Assembly (NCBI RefSeq): GCF_900187455.1
Contig: NZ_FYDX01000004.1
Span: 372,001 to 436,000 of the forward strand
Direction of reading: 5' to 3'
From: Pseudomonas sp. Irchel 3E13
Lineage (GTDB): Bacteria > Pseudomonadota > Gammaproteobacteria > Pseudomonadales > Pseudomonadaceae
DNA length: 64,000 nucleotides
Part shown: in pieces, positions 55,340 through 64,000 of the stretch
How positions within the stretch are numbered: the stretch's first letter is position 1
Layout of the letters: each line of letters starts with the position of its first letter
Notes under the pieces: model-generated
Databases searched by the model: none
What the model was told of the DNA's origin: nothing
What the model saw: the letters and a program-made list of their open reading frames with translations, nothing else
Position numbers and translations under genes: made by a program

Positions 55340-56307
55340 ATCGCCAGGGCCTGCGGGTTCGCGACGTTCTTCGGCTGACCCTCGAAGAACGCCCGCACAT
55401 TGTCGAAGGCGTCACCGAAGTACAGCGCGTAACCATTTTTCTCCACGTAACCCAGGTGCGGCGTGCACAGCGCACGCGGGTGGCGCAGCAGTGGATGGCT
55501 CGGGTCGAGCACCGGTTCTTCCTCATACACATCCACGGCGGCAAAGCCCGGCCGCCCGGCATCGAGCGCCTGCAGCAAGGCGCCGGGGGCGATCAGTTCG
55601 GCGCGGCTGATGTTCACCAGCAAGGCGTCGGCCTTCATCTTCGACAGGTCGTCGAGGGTCACAATATGGCGCGTACGCTCGGACAGGCGCAGGTTGAGGC
55701 TGATGATGTCCGACTCGGCGAAGAACGCCTCGCGCGACGCCGCAGCACGATGTCCATCGGCTTCGGCAGCGGCGCGGCTGCTCTCACTGCCCCACACCAG
55801 CACCGGCAGGTCGAACGCCTGGGCATAGCGCGCCAGCCGCTGGCCGATCTTGCCGTAACCCCAGATGCCGAGAACCTGCCCCGCCACCGCCTGGCCCAGA
55901 TTGACCTGCCATTGACCGCGCCTGAACCCCTCGATGGCCGGCACAAGCTGACGCCGCGCATTGAGGATCAGCGCCCACGCCAGCTCCGCCGGCGCCACCG
56001 GCGAGCCGCGCCCTTCGGTCACGACGATGCCACGCGCGGTGCAGGCGTCCAGTTCGAGATGACCGGCAACCTTGCCGGTCTGGCTGATCAAGCGCAGTTT
56101 CGGCAACCGGTCCAGCAACGCGGCATCGATACGGGTGCGCTCGCGGGTGAGCACCAGCGCGTCCGCCTCGGCGAAGCGTGCGGCCAGTTCGTCCAGCGAG
56201 GCCGGTTGTCGCTCATGAAAGACCGTGACCTCATGCCCGGCCAGCAGGCTGTAGCAGTCGAGCGTGCGGATCACGTTCTGGTAGTCGTCGGGGATGACAA
56301 TGCGCAT
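55327..56307 (-). CDS. D-2-hydroxyacid dehydrogenase family protein
   Basis: A 326-residue NAD-dependent dehydrogenase with the cofactor loop GIWGYGKIGQRL, the catalytic Arg in NISRAELI, Glu in DVYEEEPV and His in TPHLGYVE. This is the glyoxylate/hydroxypyruvate/3-phosphoglycerate dehydrogenase superfamily; the exact substrate is not readable. Its 3' end overlaps the convergent LysR gene by 13 bp. Confidence 0.92.
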   Translation of the reverse strand: MRIVIPDDYQNVIRTLDCYSLLAGHEVTVFHERQPASLDELAARFAEADALVLTRERTRIDAALLDRLPKLRLISQTGKVAGHLELDACTARGIVVTEGRGSPVAPAELAWALILNARRQLVPAIEGFRRGQWQVNLGQAVAGQVLGIWGYGKIGQRLARYAQAFDLPVLVWGSESSRAAAEADGHRAAASREAFFAESDIISLNLRLSERTRHIVTLDDLSKMKADALLVNISRAELIAPGALLQALDAGRPGFAAVDVYEEEPVLDPSHPLLRHPRALCTPHLGYVEKNGYALYFGDAFDNVRAFFEGQPKNVANPQALAIQQL

Positions 56308-56451
56308 GGTGATGGGAGCCTGCCGGTTGTGTGGGGTTAGACGATAGCTGAATGCAGGAAGTTAACGAGAGGTGATGGCTAGACTCAATGGCACAATCCT
56401 TGGTACTGATTTAGCCAACACCGTCGACGGTGAAGTAAAGGAGATCGCGAC

Positions 56452-56517
56452 ATGACCCAACGGCTGCTGAAACTGCGTCTGACGCCGGGGCCTGTGCTGG
56501 CGGAGAAACGCTCATGA
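56452..56517 (+). CDS. Possible 21-codon leader ORF
   Basis: A short frame, MTQRLLKLRLTPGPVLAEKR plus Ser, has an excellent Shine-Dalgarno sequence (AAAGGAG, 8 nt before ATG) and its TGA overlaps the ATG of the next gene (ATGA). It may be a leader peptide that couples translation of 56514-56822, or simply a short unrecognised gene. Confidence 0.45.
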   Translation: MTQRLLKLRLTPGPVLAEKRS

Positions 56518-56822
56518 GCTTCGCGGATGTGCTGTATCGCGGGCCGGTTGACCTCACGCTGACCTACGGCGAGCCCGGCGGCCTTGGCCGGGAAGCCCAG
56601 CGCCTGGGTGCCGATCTGGTGCTGAGCCGCCGCACCAAGGATCGCCCGCTCGCCGTGCTGTTGCCCAAAGCGCTGTACCTCGATGTGCTCAAGGGCCCCA
56701 GCCGCGCTCGCCTGACCCTGCCGGACGGACGAGTGTTCGCCGGGCGTGTGACCGAGCGCACCGGCAATGGCGAGTATTTCGAGCTGGTCGAGGACGGTGA
56801 GTGCGTGCAGAGCACTGATTGA
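56514..56822 (+). CDS. Small protein of unknown function
   Basis: A 102-residue protein that I do not recognise; it is predicted to be mostly beta, with LTLPDGRVFAGRVTERTGNG in the second half. Translation is probably coupled to the upstream 21-codon frame by the ATGA overlap. Its stop is one base from the stop of the convergent LysR gene. Confidence 0.65.
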   Translation: MSFADVLYRGPVDLTLTYGEPGGLGREAQRLGADLVLSRRTKDRPLAVLLPKALYLDVLKGPSRARLTLPDGRVFAGRVTERTGNGEYFELVEDGECVQSTD

Positions 56823-56823
56823 A

Positions 56824-57729
56824 TCAAGCGCTGGCCTCGCACAGCGCGCGAATCTTGCGCCGCAGCCACTGGTGCGCGGGGTCGTTCTGAAAGCGCGGGT
56901 GCCACGCCTGGGTGAACAACACGGTTTCCAGCGGCATCGGCAGGTCAAACAGGCGGATACGCAAGCCAGCCGCCAGCGCGCTGCGGGCCAGATGGTCGGA
57001 CAATGGCAGCAGCAAGTCGGAATCCTGCAAGGCGAAAAAGGCGGTAAACGGCGTGGACACCACCAGCGCCACATGCCGCCGCAACCCTTGAGCCTCCAGC
57101 GCAGTATCGATCGGGCCAACCGTCTTGCCGCGCCGGGAGACGCCGATATGATCCCAGCGCGTGAGCCGTTCAGCCGTGATGTCGTCATCGAAAATCGGAT
57201 GGTTCTCGCGGGCGATGCCGACGAAGGTCGTGGTGAACAACGACTGCACGCGGATTTCCGGGCCGAGCTTGCGCGACCCACTGATAAACAGATCGATGCG
57301 GCCACTGCGCAGTGCCTCGTCGTCCACGTCATCTTCCTCGGGTGAGAAGCGCAGCATGGCGCGCGGCATCTCGGCCGCTATCGCCTCCAGCAGCCGGCCC
57401 GAATGAAGGCCGACGAAGACATCATTGGCACGCACATTGAAACGCCGCTCCAGCGTTTTCAGGTCGACATCGGCGGTGGGCTTGAACACCTGCGTCGCCT
57501 GTTCGACCGCCGCGCGCACCTGCTCGCGCAACGCCAGCGCCCGCGGCGTCGGCACCAGCTTGCGCCCCGCCTGCACGAACACCGGATCGCCCAGGGTCTC
57601 GCGGATACGACCGAGGGTGCGGCTCATCGCCGGCGGGCTCAGGTTCATGCGCCGGGCCGCGCCGACCACGCTGCCCTCCTCCAGCAGGATGTCCAGCGCG
57701 AGCAGCAGGTTCAGGTCAGGGTGCTCCAT
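56824..57729 (-). CDS. LysR-family regulator
   Basis: A 301-residue LysR regulator: HTH (EHPDLNLLLALDILLEEGSV, VGAARRMNLSPPAMSRTLGR) and an effector-binding domain with the NodD/NahR-like VRANDVFVGLHSGRL block. The ATG at 57729 follows TGAGG; longer starts run into the divergent promoter region. It is divergent from the gene at 57912, the usual LysR target arrangement. Confidence 0.9.
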   Translation of the reverse strand: MEHPDLNLLLALDILLEEGSVVGAARRMNLSPPAMSRTLGRIRETLGDPVFVQAGRKLVPTPRALALREQVRAAVEQATQVFKPTADVDLKTLERRFNVRANDVFVGLHSGRLLEAIAAEMPRAMLRFSPEEDDVDDEALRSGRIDLFISGSRKLGPEIRVQSLFTTTFVGIARENHPIFDDDITAERLTRWDHIGVSRRGKTVGPIDTALEAQGLRRHVALVVSTPFTAFFALQDSDLLLPLSDHLARSALAAGLRIRLFDLPMPLETVLFTQAWHPRFQNDPAHQWLRRKIRALCEASA

Positions 57730-57770
57730 CGCGGGCCTCATCTCAGTTGCGTTAAACGGAATGTCAGGCC

Positions 57771-57807
57771 AATACCAATGCACCAAACGGCATGCAAATA
57801 CCAGTGC
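57771..57807. promoter_or_regulatory. Direct repeats in the LysR divergent promoter
   Basis: AATACCAATGC (57771-57781) and AATACCAGTGC (57797-57807) match at 10 of 11 positions with starts 26 bp apart, between the LysR gene and its divergent neighbour. They may be regulator-binding half-sites. Confidence 0.4.
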
Positions 57808-57911
57808 GGCGTGCGCACGGATGAAGTGCATGGGAGAGCATTTACGGCTCATGGGCGTGAGATGAGGATGCCCCTTCACCCATGCCGCCCCCTTCCGTTC
57901 TGGAGTTGATC

Positions 57912-58313
57912 GTGTCCGACCTCACCTTGTCAGTGCATGCCACCGACACCTATCCCGTCATTCGCTTCCTTGCGCAAGCAGCCGTGCCCGGCTACGCAGC
58001 CCAATGGCTGGAGGACATGGGCAAACTGCTTGCCGCCGGCGCGCCATTCGCCGTGATCTACCCGGAAGGCTCACACCAGGAAAGCCATGAGGACCGCAAG
58101 GTCAGGGGGCTGTGGCTCAAGCAAAACCGCAATGAATTGGCGGCGCTGTGCAGGGTGCTGGTCAGCGTTGAGCCGGATGCGCAGAAGCGTGAAGACGCCC
58201 AGGCGCAATTGGCTGGGCTTAGCAAGGCTTTTGGTGTGCTGCAGGTGGTTGCTGCAACGGAGGTGGAGGCGTTGGAGTTGGCTCGGTCTTATGTGGCGGG
58301 TGAAAAGGATTGA
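57912..58313 (+). CDS. Small cytosolic protein divergent from LysR
   Basis: A 133-residue protein of unknown function, alpha/beta in character, with DTYPVIRFLAQAAVPGYAAQ near the N-terminus. I chose the GTG at 57912 because GGAG lies 6 nt upstream; an ATG ten codons earlier (57882) has no such site. Its place opposite the LysR gene suggests it is the regulator's target. Confidence 0.65.
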   Translation: MSDLTLSVHATDTYPVIRFLAQAAVPGYAAQWLEDMGKLLAAGAPFAVIYPEGSHQESHEDRKVRGLWLKQNRNELAALCRVLVSVEPDAQKREDAQAQLAGLSKAFGVLQVVAATEVEALELARSYVAGEKD

Positions 58314-58678
58314 TACGACCTGGCTGTGCCTAACAAACCCACAAGAAAGTCGTGGCGCAAAATCGAGCGCTGACCACAACTGCTTCGGCCTAACGACAAC
58401 AGCTCACTCATACGCCAGGCACATCAGCGCTACCGCCGCCGTGATACGCGTCTCGTCGATATGAGCCGCGGTACCGGGGTCCACACTTCCCACCGCCAGT
58501 ACCAGAAACTGTCTTGCCACTCTCACCGGGTCCTCACAGCGAGCGCATTGCCAGAGTGCTTTTTCGACGTACACCTGGTACTGGCAATAGCGCTGCCGCC
58601 AGCGTTTCGGGGGTATCTTTGAACTCCACTTACTGCAATCACACTCAACATTGCGGTTTCTCTCGATGGACTGCGCAT
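58314..58678. other. 365-bp gap downstream of the RND operon
   Basis: The gap contains a 92-codon minus-strand frame (58404-58682) that begins within the end of the permease gene. It lacks a recognisable domain and a convincing Shine-Dalgarno sequence, so it may be a decayed or unrelated frame. No terminator is obvious. Confidence 0.4.
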
Positions 58679-61600
58679 TCAAGCGGGCTGTGCGCTCAAG
58701 GCTCGGGGGCTATCGGGTTTGATCCTGAACCAGATGGCGTACATGGCTGGCAGAAACACCAGCGTCAACACGGTGCCTGCGAGGGTGCCGCCAATCAGGG
58801 TGTACGCGAGCGTTCCCCAGAACACCGAATGAGTCAGCGGAATAAACGCCAGGACCGCCGCGAGCGCAGTCAGGATCACCGGGCGCGCTCGCTGAACAGT
58901 GGCTTCGACCACCGCCTGGAACGGCGCCAAACCTGCCTGCTGGTTATGGTGGATTTGTCCGATCAAGATCAGCGTGTTGCGCATCAAGATGCCCGACAAC
59001 GCGATCAGCCCGACCAGTGCGTTAATGCCAAACGGCTGCTGGAACAACAGCAACGTGGGCACCACACCAATCAAGCCGAGTGGGCTGGTGAGAAAAACCA
59101 TGACCATCGACGAGATTGAGCGCACCTGCAGAATCAGGATCACCAGGGTGAGCGCGAGCATGATCGGAAACAGCGGCAGCATCGCCACCATCGCTTTGCC
59201 GGACTCTTCAATGGCGCCCGCCTCCTGAATGCGATAGCCACTCGGTAGCTGTTTTACGAGGGGTTGCAGTTGCTGAGTGATGGCCCCGGATACATCCGGC
59301 GGCTGCAGACCTTCGGCGATGTCACCGCGAACGGTGATGGTTGGCACGCGGTCGCGCCTGCGTAACACCGGCTCCTCCATGCGCACTTCTACCTCGCCCA
59401 CCTGCGACAGCGGAATACGCTCGCCGTTGGCGCCCGCCAGGGTGAAATCCATAATCCTGGCAGGATCAAAGCGGATAGCTCCGGCGGCGCGGGCCATGAC
59501 CTGCACCGTACGAATGTCCTCGCGCACGGCCGTGATGGGGACGCCACTCAAGAGGAACTGCAGTTGTTGTGCGACGGCACTGGAGCTCAAGCCCACAGCC
59601 TGCAACCGATCCTGCTGCAAGGTGAAATGCAGTGTTGGCGTACGCGAGCCCCAGTCGGTGTTGACCGTGCGCATCAGTGGGCTGGTATCCAGCACTTGCT
59701 GCACCTGGCCAGCAATGCGGCGCAGGGTGTCCGGGTCTGGACCGCTCACGCGATAGGCCACCGGAAAGGGCGAGTATGGGCCGAACACCAATTGGGTCAC
59801 CCGCACACGCGCCTCACCCGCCAACCCCTCGGATATGGCCTGACGGAGCCGGTGCTTGAGTGTCTCTCTCTCAGTCTCGTTGCCGGTGCGAACCACTATC
59901 TTGGCGAACGAGGGGTCCGGCAACTCCGGGCTCATTGCCATGTAAAAACGCGGGGCCCCTTGGCCAATGTAAGTGGTAACAATCCTGGCCTCGTCCTGTT
60001 TTGCCAGCCACGCTTCCACCTGTTCTGCCGCGGCACTGGTTTGTGCAATCGAGGTTCCATACGGCATCTGCACTTCCACCAATACCTCAGGGCGATCCGA
60101 GATGGGGAAGAACTGTTTCTTCACCAACCCCATCCCCACGATGGCCGCTACAAACAGGCCAATCACGGCGCCGGCCACCAGCCATTTGTGCGCGATGACA
60201 CGCGTCAGTAACTGGCGGAAACGGTTGTAGCGCGGGGTGTCGTAAAGCGTGTCGTGGCCACCTTGCACTTGCTTGATGTCGGGCAGCAACTTGACGCCGA
60301 AATACGGCGTAAACACTACGGCAACCAACCAGGAAGCGATCAGGGCAATGCCAACAATCCAGAACATATTGCTGGTGTATTCGCCGGCCGTGGAGCGGGC
60401 AAAACCATTGGGCATAAAACCGACCGCCGTGACCAGCGTACCCGACAGCATCGGCGCGGCCGTATGGCTCCAGGCGTAGGCCGACGCGGCGATACGGCTG
60501 TAGCCCTCTTCCATTTTCACCACCATCATCTCGATGGCGATAATCGCGTCATCCACCAACAGGCCCAGTGCCAGGATCAGCGAACCCAAGGTGATACGGT
60601 CGAAGTTTTTCCCGCTCGCGGCCATCACCACAAACACAATCGCCAAGGTCAGCGGCACCGCGGCTGCAACCACCACGCCGACTCGCCAACCCATGCTGAG
60701 AAAACTCACCAGCATGACCACCAGTAGTGCGACGAAGAACTTGACCATGAACTCGTCTACCGCCGAACTGATGTTGACCGCCTGATCGGTCACTTTGGTC
60801 AGGCTCATGCCCAGGGGCAGTTCGGCATTGATTGCACCGACCTCGCCGTCCAAGGCCCTCCCCAGGTCCAGCCCGTTCCAGCCATCGCGCATAACGATGC
60901 CCAGCAACAGCGCCGGTTCGCCACCGTTGCGGATCAAGAAAGTCGCCGGGTCTTCATAGCCACGGCTGACCGTGGCGACATCCGACAGTTTTAGCGTGTG
61001 CCCCTGCGCCACGATGGGGGTTTCTCGGATCTTTTCTAACTGGTCGAACGCGCCATCCAGGCGAAGAAACACCTGTGAACCTCTGGTCTCCACCGAGCCT
61101 GCCGGCGTCAGCGCGTTTTGCCCGTTGAGCGCAGCGAACACCTCTTGCGGGCCGATGCCCAGGGTAGCCAGGCGTTCATGGGAAAACTCCACATAAATGC
61201 GCTCGGGTTGTTCGCCTACGATGTTGACCTTTTTTACCCCGGGCACATGCAGCAGGCGTTGTCGTAAGGTCTCTGCATCGCGCACCAGTGCGCGCTGCGG
61301 CTCACCTTTGGCTTTGAGCGCGAACAAGGCAAAGGTGACATCCGAATACTCGTCGTTGACCATCGGCCCGATCACACCGGCCGGCAGTTCCTTCGCTTCA
61401 TCGGCCACTTTTTTGCGCGCCTGGTAAAACTCCTCCAGCACTTGCGAAGGCGGCGTGGTGTCGAGCAGCGATAACGTCGTGAAGGCCAGACCAGGCCGCG
61501 TGTAGGTTTCGCTGCGGTCGTACCAGCGCAACTCTTGTAGGCGCTTCTCGATTTTCTCCGCGACCTGGTCCTGCATTTCTTGAGGGGTTGCACCAGGCCA

Positions 61601-61765
61601 GGCGGTGACAATGGTCATCACCTTGACGGTGAACGCCGGGTCTTCGGCACGCCCCAATTTGAAGAAGGCAATTAGCCCGGCCAGCGAAATCAGCAAGACC
61701 ATAAACAGCGTGACCGAATGTTCGCGAACCGCCAGCGCCGACAGGTTGAAACGGCCGTCGCTCAT
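58679..61765 (-). CDS. RND-type efflux permease (AcrB-like)
   Basis: A 1,028-residue inner-membrane RND transporter with 12 membrane segments and two large periplasmic loops. The proton-relay Asp pair is at 405-406 (GLLVDDAIIAIEMM). The start FNLSALAVREHSVTLFMVLL is typical of the branch that includes TriC-like and VexF-like pumps. It overlaps the adaptor gene by 4 nt (ATGA). No outer-membrane channel gene is adjacent, so it may use a TolC/OprM-type protein encoded elsewhere. Confidence 0.94.
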   Translation of the reverse strand: MSDGRFNLSALAVREHSVTLFMVLLISLAGLIAFFKLGRAEDPAFTVKVMTIVTAWPGATPQEMQDQVAEKIEKRLQELRWYDRSETYTRPGLAFTTLSLLDTTPPSQVLEEFYQARKKVADEAKELPAGVIGPMVNDEYSDVTFALFALKAKGEPQRALVRDAETLRQRLLHVPGVKKVNIVGEQPERIYVEFSHERLATLGIGPQEVFAALNGQNALTPAGSVETRGSQVFLRLDGAFDQLEKIRETPIVAQGHTLKLSDVATVSRGYEDPATFLIRNGGEPALLLGIVMRDGWNGLDLGRALDGEVGAINAELPLGMSLTKVTDQAVNISSAVDEFMVKFFVALLVVMLVSFLSMGWRVGVVVAAAVPLTLAIVFVVMAASGKNFDRITLGSLILALGLLVDDAIIAIEMMVVKMEEGYSRIAASAYAWSHTAAPMLSGTLVTAVGFMPNGFARSTAGEYTSNMFWIVGIALIASWLVAVVFTPYFGVKLLPDIKQVQGGHDTLYDTPRYNRFRQLLTRVIAHKWLVAGAVIGLFVAAIVGMGLVKKQFFPISDRPEVLVEVQMPYGTSIAQTSAAAEQVEAWLAKQDEARIVTTYIGQGAPRFYMAMSPELPDPSFAKIVVRTGNETERETLKHRLRQAISEGLAGEARVRVTQLVFGPYSPFPVAYRVSGPDPDTLRRIAGQVQQVLDTSPLMRTVNTDWGSRTPTLHFTLQQDRLQAVGLSSSAVAQQLQFLLSGVPITAVREDIRTVQVMARAAGAIRFDPARIMDFTLAGANGERIPLSQVGEVEVRMEEPVLRRRDRVPTITVRGDIAEGLQPPDVSGAITQQLQPLVKQLPSGYRIQEAGAIEESGKAMVAMLPLFPIMLALTLVILILQVRSISSMVMVFLTSPLGLIGVVPTLLLFQQPFGINALVGLIALSGILMRNTLILIGQIHHNQQAGLAPFQAVVEATVQRARPVILTALAAVLAFIPLTHSVFWGTLAYTLIGGTLAGTVLTLVFLPAMYAIWFRIKPDSPRALSAQPA

Positions 61766-62880
61766 GGGCGAGCTCCCGCAACGGCTGCAACATCACGTTG
61801 AGCGGGGACACGAACCTCCTGGCCCTCACGCAGCAGGTGCGCACCCAGCGCGACGACAACCTCGCCCGCTTTCAGCGGGCCACTCACGCTCGCACCGCTT
61901 TCATCCAGGTGCTGCACCACCACCGCTTGCCACCGCACACGGGCGGGTTCGCCGCTTACCACCCAAACCCCCGGCCCGTTGCCCGCGTCGTACAGGGCAC
62001 CTATGGGGACGTACTGACTGCCCTCTGGCACCCGCGAAAGCGGGTCCGCGATCCGCAAGGTGATGGTGCTGCCCAGAGGCGCCTTCGCCAGCTCCCCTTC
62101 CAGCACATAGCGCGCTTCGAACGTGCGGGTTTGCCGGTCGGCCACATCCGAGAGCTGCCGCAACTGAGTGGCCGCGCCAGCGCCCTGTGTACCAAACAGC
62201 GTGGCCTGGGCCGCAGACCCGAGTGCCGGCCGCAGGTTTTCTGGCAGTTGGATAACCGCTTCACGCGGCCCGGCATGCGCCACTCGCACCACCACTTGCC
62301 CGGCGTTAACCACTTGACCCGGCTCCACTAGCGTGTCCATCACCACGCCATCGGCATCCGCCAGCAACTCGGCATAAGTGGTGGCATTTATCGCGACTTC
62401 CGCTTGCGCCTGAGCGGCGCTGAGCTGGGCCTTGGCTGAGTCGGCGTCGGCCTTGTACTGGTCGTAGGTCGATGCAGATACCGCCCCGGTTCCCCGCAGC
62501 CGGCGATAGCGCGCTTCATCGTCTGCCGTTTGCAGCGCCCGCGCTCGCACCGCCGCCACCGCTTGGCGTTGTGCATTGGCGGCCAGTTTTAGATCGACAG
62601 GATCGAGGCGCATCAGGGGTTGCCCGCGCTTGACGGTTTGACCGGTGTCCACCAAGCGCTCAAGCACCTTGCCCGCTACGCGAAACCCCAAGTCACTTTC
62701 GACGCGCGCCGCCACCGTTCCTGTAAACGCACGCCCCACCACCAGCCCCGGCTGAACGGTGACAACCCGTACCAGCGGCGCAGCGGTGCGGGGATCGGCT
62801 GGCGTGGGTTCGCCGCAGGCAACCAGCGCAAAGGGAGTTACGCAGATAACGGCAGGTAAAACGAAGCGGCGCAGGAGCAT
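61762..62880 (-). CDS. RND efflux periplasmic adaptor lipoprotein
   Basis: A 372-residue membrane-fusion protein with a lipoprotein signal (LVAC lipobox at about 19-22), a split biotinyl-lipoyl domain (GRAFTGTVAARVESDLGFRV and LVEPGQVVNAGQVVVRV), a coiled-coil hairpin (about 85-150) and a beta-barrel domain. It joins the permease at 58679 to an outer-membrane channel. It follows the tetR gene across an 81-bp gap that holds an inverted repeat. Confidence 0.93.
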   Translation of the reverse strand: MLLRRFVLPAVICVTPFALVACGEPTPADPRTAAPLVRVVTVQPGLVVGRAFTGTVAARVESDLGFRVAGKVLERLVDTGQTVKRGQPLMRLDPVDLKLAANAQRQAVAAVRARALQTADDEARYRRLRGTGAVSASTYDQYKADADSAKAQLSAAQAQAEVAINATTYAELLADADGVVMDTLVEPGQVVNAGQVVVRVAHAGPREAVIQLPENLRPALGSAAQATLFGTQGAGAATQLRQLSDVADRQTRTFEARYVLEGELAKAPLGSTITLRIADPLSRVPEGSQYVPIGALYDAGNGPGVWVVSGEPARVRWQAVVVQHLDESGASVSGPLKAGEVVVALGAHLLREGQEVRVPAQRDVAAVAGARP

Positions 62881-62925
62881 AAGAAGCCCATCACAAAAGG
62901 ATCAGGGCTCACACCTTGAGTCTAG

Positions 62926-62949
62926 TGACCAATTTAGTCAATGGTCACA
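62926..62949. promoter_or_regulatory. Operator candidate upstream of the efflux genes
   Basis: GTGAC-14 bp-GTCAC (with the arms extended to GTGACCA/TGGTCAC) lies in the tetR-adaptor gap. The identical 5-14-5 layout occurs upstream of tetR at 63618-63641. A TetR-type repressor site is the likely reading. Confidence 0.65.
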
Positions 62950-62961
62950 AAAGTGATTTTG

Positions 62962-63579
62962 TTAAGGCGAAAGGCTGCGCAACACCAACCCGCTGAGGTG
63001 CGTCGGCGCGTCATCGATATAGTCGAAGCCGTGCTGCAAGAGCAGCGGATTGAGGAACGGGCGCATAACCAGGTAGATCGCCATCACGGTTTCATCCAGC
63101 GGTGTCTTGCGCTCGAAGTCACCGTTTTGTCGCCCGGCTTGCAGGATGGTTTTGATCAACTCACGGATACGCTCTTCATACGCCAGCGTCGCCTGCCAGC
63201 GCTCGGTGGCTGCTGAAGAGGCAATTTCGTAAAGCTTGCGATCATCGGAGAACAAGCGAAGGCTGGCGATAACAATGGCCTTGAACAGACGACGCAGCTG
63301 CTCTGGCGGTTGATCGACCGCAGCAACAGCCGCCCTGACCTCAGCCTCGATTTGGCTCAGGCAGTTGGCGCAGATCATTTCGCCGATAGCCTGCTTGGAC
63401 TCAAAGAATTTATAGATATAGGCCTTGGAAAAACCAATGGCCTTGGCCAAGTCCGAGACGGTGGTTTTCTCGTAGCCGTACAGGCTGAAATGCTCGGTAG
63501 CGGCGGCCACGATCTGGTCACGCACTTCATGACCGGCAGGGCCGCGAGCGGGAGTAGCGGGGGTCGGTGATTTATTCAT
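62962..63579 (-). CDS. TetR-family repressor of the efflux operon
   Basis: A 205-residue TetR regulator: N-terminal HTH (IVAAATEHFSLYGYEKTTVS, DLAKAIGFSKAYIYKFFESK) and a helical ligand-binding domain. It lies upstream of the adaptor and permease genes on the same strand. Two matching inverted repeats flank the gene, so it probably represses both itself and the pump. Confidence 0.93.
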   Translation of the reverse strand: MNKSPTPATPARGPAGHEVRDQIVAAATEHFSLYGYEKTTVSDLAKAIGFSKAYIYKFFESKQAIGEMICANCLSQIEAEVRAAVAAVDQPPEQLRRLFKAIVIASLRLFSDDRKLYEIASSAATERWQATLAYEERIRELIKTILQAGRQNGDFERKTPLDETVMAIYLVMRPFLNPLLLQHGFDYIDDAPTHLSGLVLRSLSP

Positions 63580-63617
63580 GTTGGCAGCTTACTGCCAGTC
63601 GGCATTAGGGACAACGT

Positions 63618-63641
63618 GTGACCAAAATCATTTCAAGTCAC
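63618..63641. promoter_or_regulatory. Operator candidate upstream of tetR
   Basis: GTGAC (63618-63622) and GTCAC (63637-63641) separated by 14 bp, 39 nt before the tetR start. Same layout and partly the same inner bases (CCAA) as 62926-62949. Confidence 0.6.
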
Positions 63642-63866
63642 GAGAATGCTCGCTAATGGCTGCTAGCTACCCTTCGCCAGGGGCAGCTTTGGGTCGATAG
63701 CGGTCAACCGCGAACGACCGCTCTCGACCCAAGAATAGAAATCCGAGCACTGTTTTAACACCCCAAGCCGAACAATCAGCCCACCAACAAAATCAATCCC
63801 AAATACCCCCGCCGCCTCCACGCTCTCCGATACCATCCCCAACCCACCTGCCCCACAGACAACCCC

Positions 63867-64000
63867 ATGCCAAAACGCTCCCTCGCCATCAGATCACTGT
63901 TCGCCCTCTGCCTTCTCGTAGCAACAGCCAACCACCTGCATGCCGTCATCGAACACGGCTGGCTCTGGGACTACGGCTACGGAGCAACCACCGGTTTGCC
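63867..64000 (+). CDS. Start of a membrane protein gene (3' end outside window)
   Basis: The first 44 codons are present: a basic start (MPKRSLAIRS), a hydrophobic segment (LFALCLLVATANHLHAVI) and then EHGWLWDYGYG. The frame is open to the window edge. It looks like the first membrane helix of a small Pseudomonas membrane protein; function cannot be given. Confidence 0.55.
   Translation, partial: MPKRSLAIRSLFALCLLVATANHLHAVIEHGWLWDYGYGATTGL

Noticed and set aside
58404..58682. 92-codon minus-strand frame after the RND permease
   Set aside because: No recognised domain or good ribosome site; kept only as a note in the gap entry because a decayed gene cannot be excluded.

Overview
The window reads as chromosome of a fluorescent-type Pseudomonas, probably of the P. 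fluorescens/P. putida lineage. The grounds are uniformly high GC, three copies of the Pseudomonas REP palindrome (near 561, 7361 and 23229), a DUF2986-type small basic protein, FecI/FecR/receptor cassettes and a Pseudomonas-style OsmC-YcaO fusion. No rRNA, tRNA, CRISPR array, insertion sequence or phage genes were seen. The sequence alone does not fix the species.

Region 1 (1-8.9 kb) is the most coherent unit. A minus-strand cluster encodes an outer-membrane TonB-dependent receptor, a two-part beta-propeller phytase, and its own ExbB, ExbD and TonB. A purple-acid-type phosphatase is divergent from it. The shared 384-bp upstream region carries two PHO-box-like sites, one facing each way. I infer a phosphate-starvation module for capturing and breaking down phytate or a related organophosphate, with private TonB energisation.

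Region 2 (9-21.1 kb) holds a degenerate GGDEF protein that keeps its c-di-GMP inhibitory site, overlapping an AraC regulator. It continues with a P-loop kinase-like protein, a glutathione transferase, a membrane protein, a periplasmic solute-binding protein, an OsmC-YcaO protein, an SDR, a badly truncated siderophore-receptor relic, a soluble double-PAS chemoreceptor (BdlA-like), and a winged-helix-like gene coupled to an intact diguanylate cyclase.

Region 3 (21.3-37.2 kb) holds a SulP transporter, a small acidic protein, a sensor-less histidine kinase, and a 2,875-residue cyclic beta-1,2-glucan synthase whose upstream region contains a 15-bp perfect hairpin. A Crp/Fnr regulator, a PhyH-type dioxygenase, a cupin-SDR pair and an exported protein of unknown function follow.

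Region 4 (37.2-49.5 kb) is iron and purine metabolism. Two complete sigma factor/anti-sigma/TonB-receptor cassettes, with Fur-box-like sites upstream of the sigma genes, flank a guanine deaminase and MFS transporter pair, an orphan protein and the DUF2986 gene.

Region 5 (49.5-64 kb) contains a medium-chain alcohol dehydrogenase divergent from a GAF histidine kinase, an aldo/keto reductase, an exported dienelactone-hydrolase-like protein, two LysR regulators, a 2-hydroxyacid dehydrogenase, and a TetR-adaptor-RND efflux locus. Two 24-bp inverted repeats of identical layout flank the tetR gene. Both window edges cut through genes.
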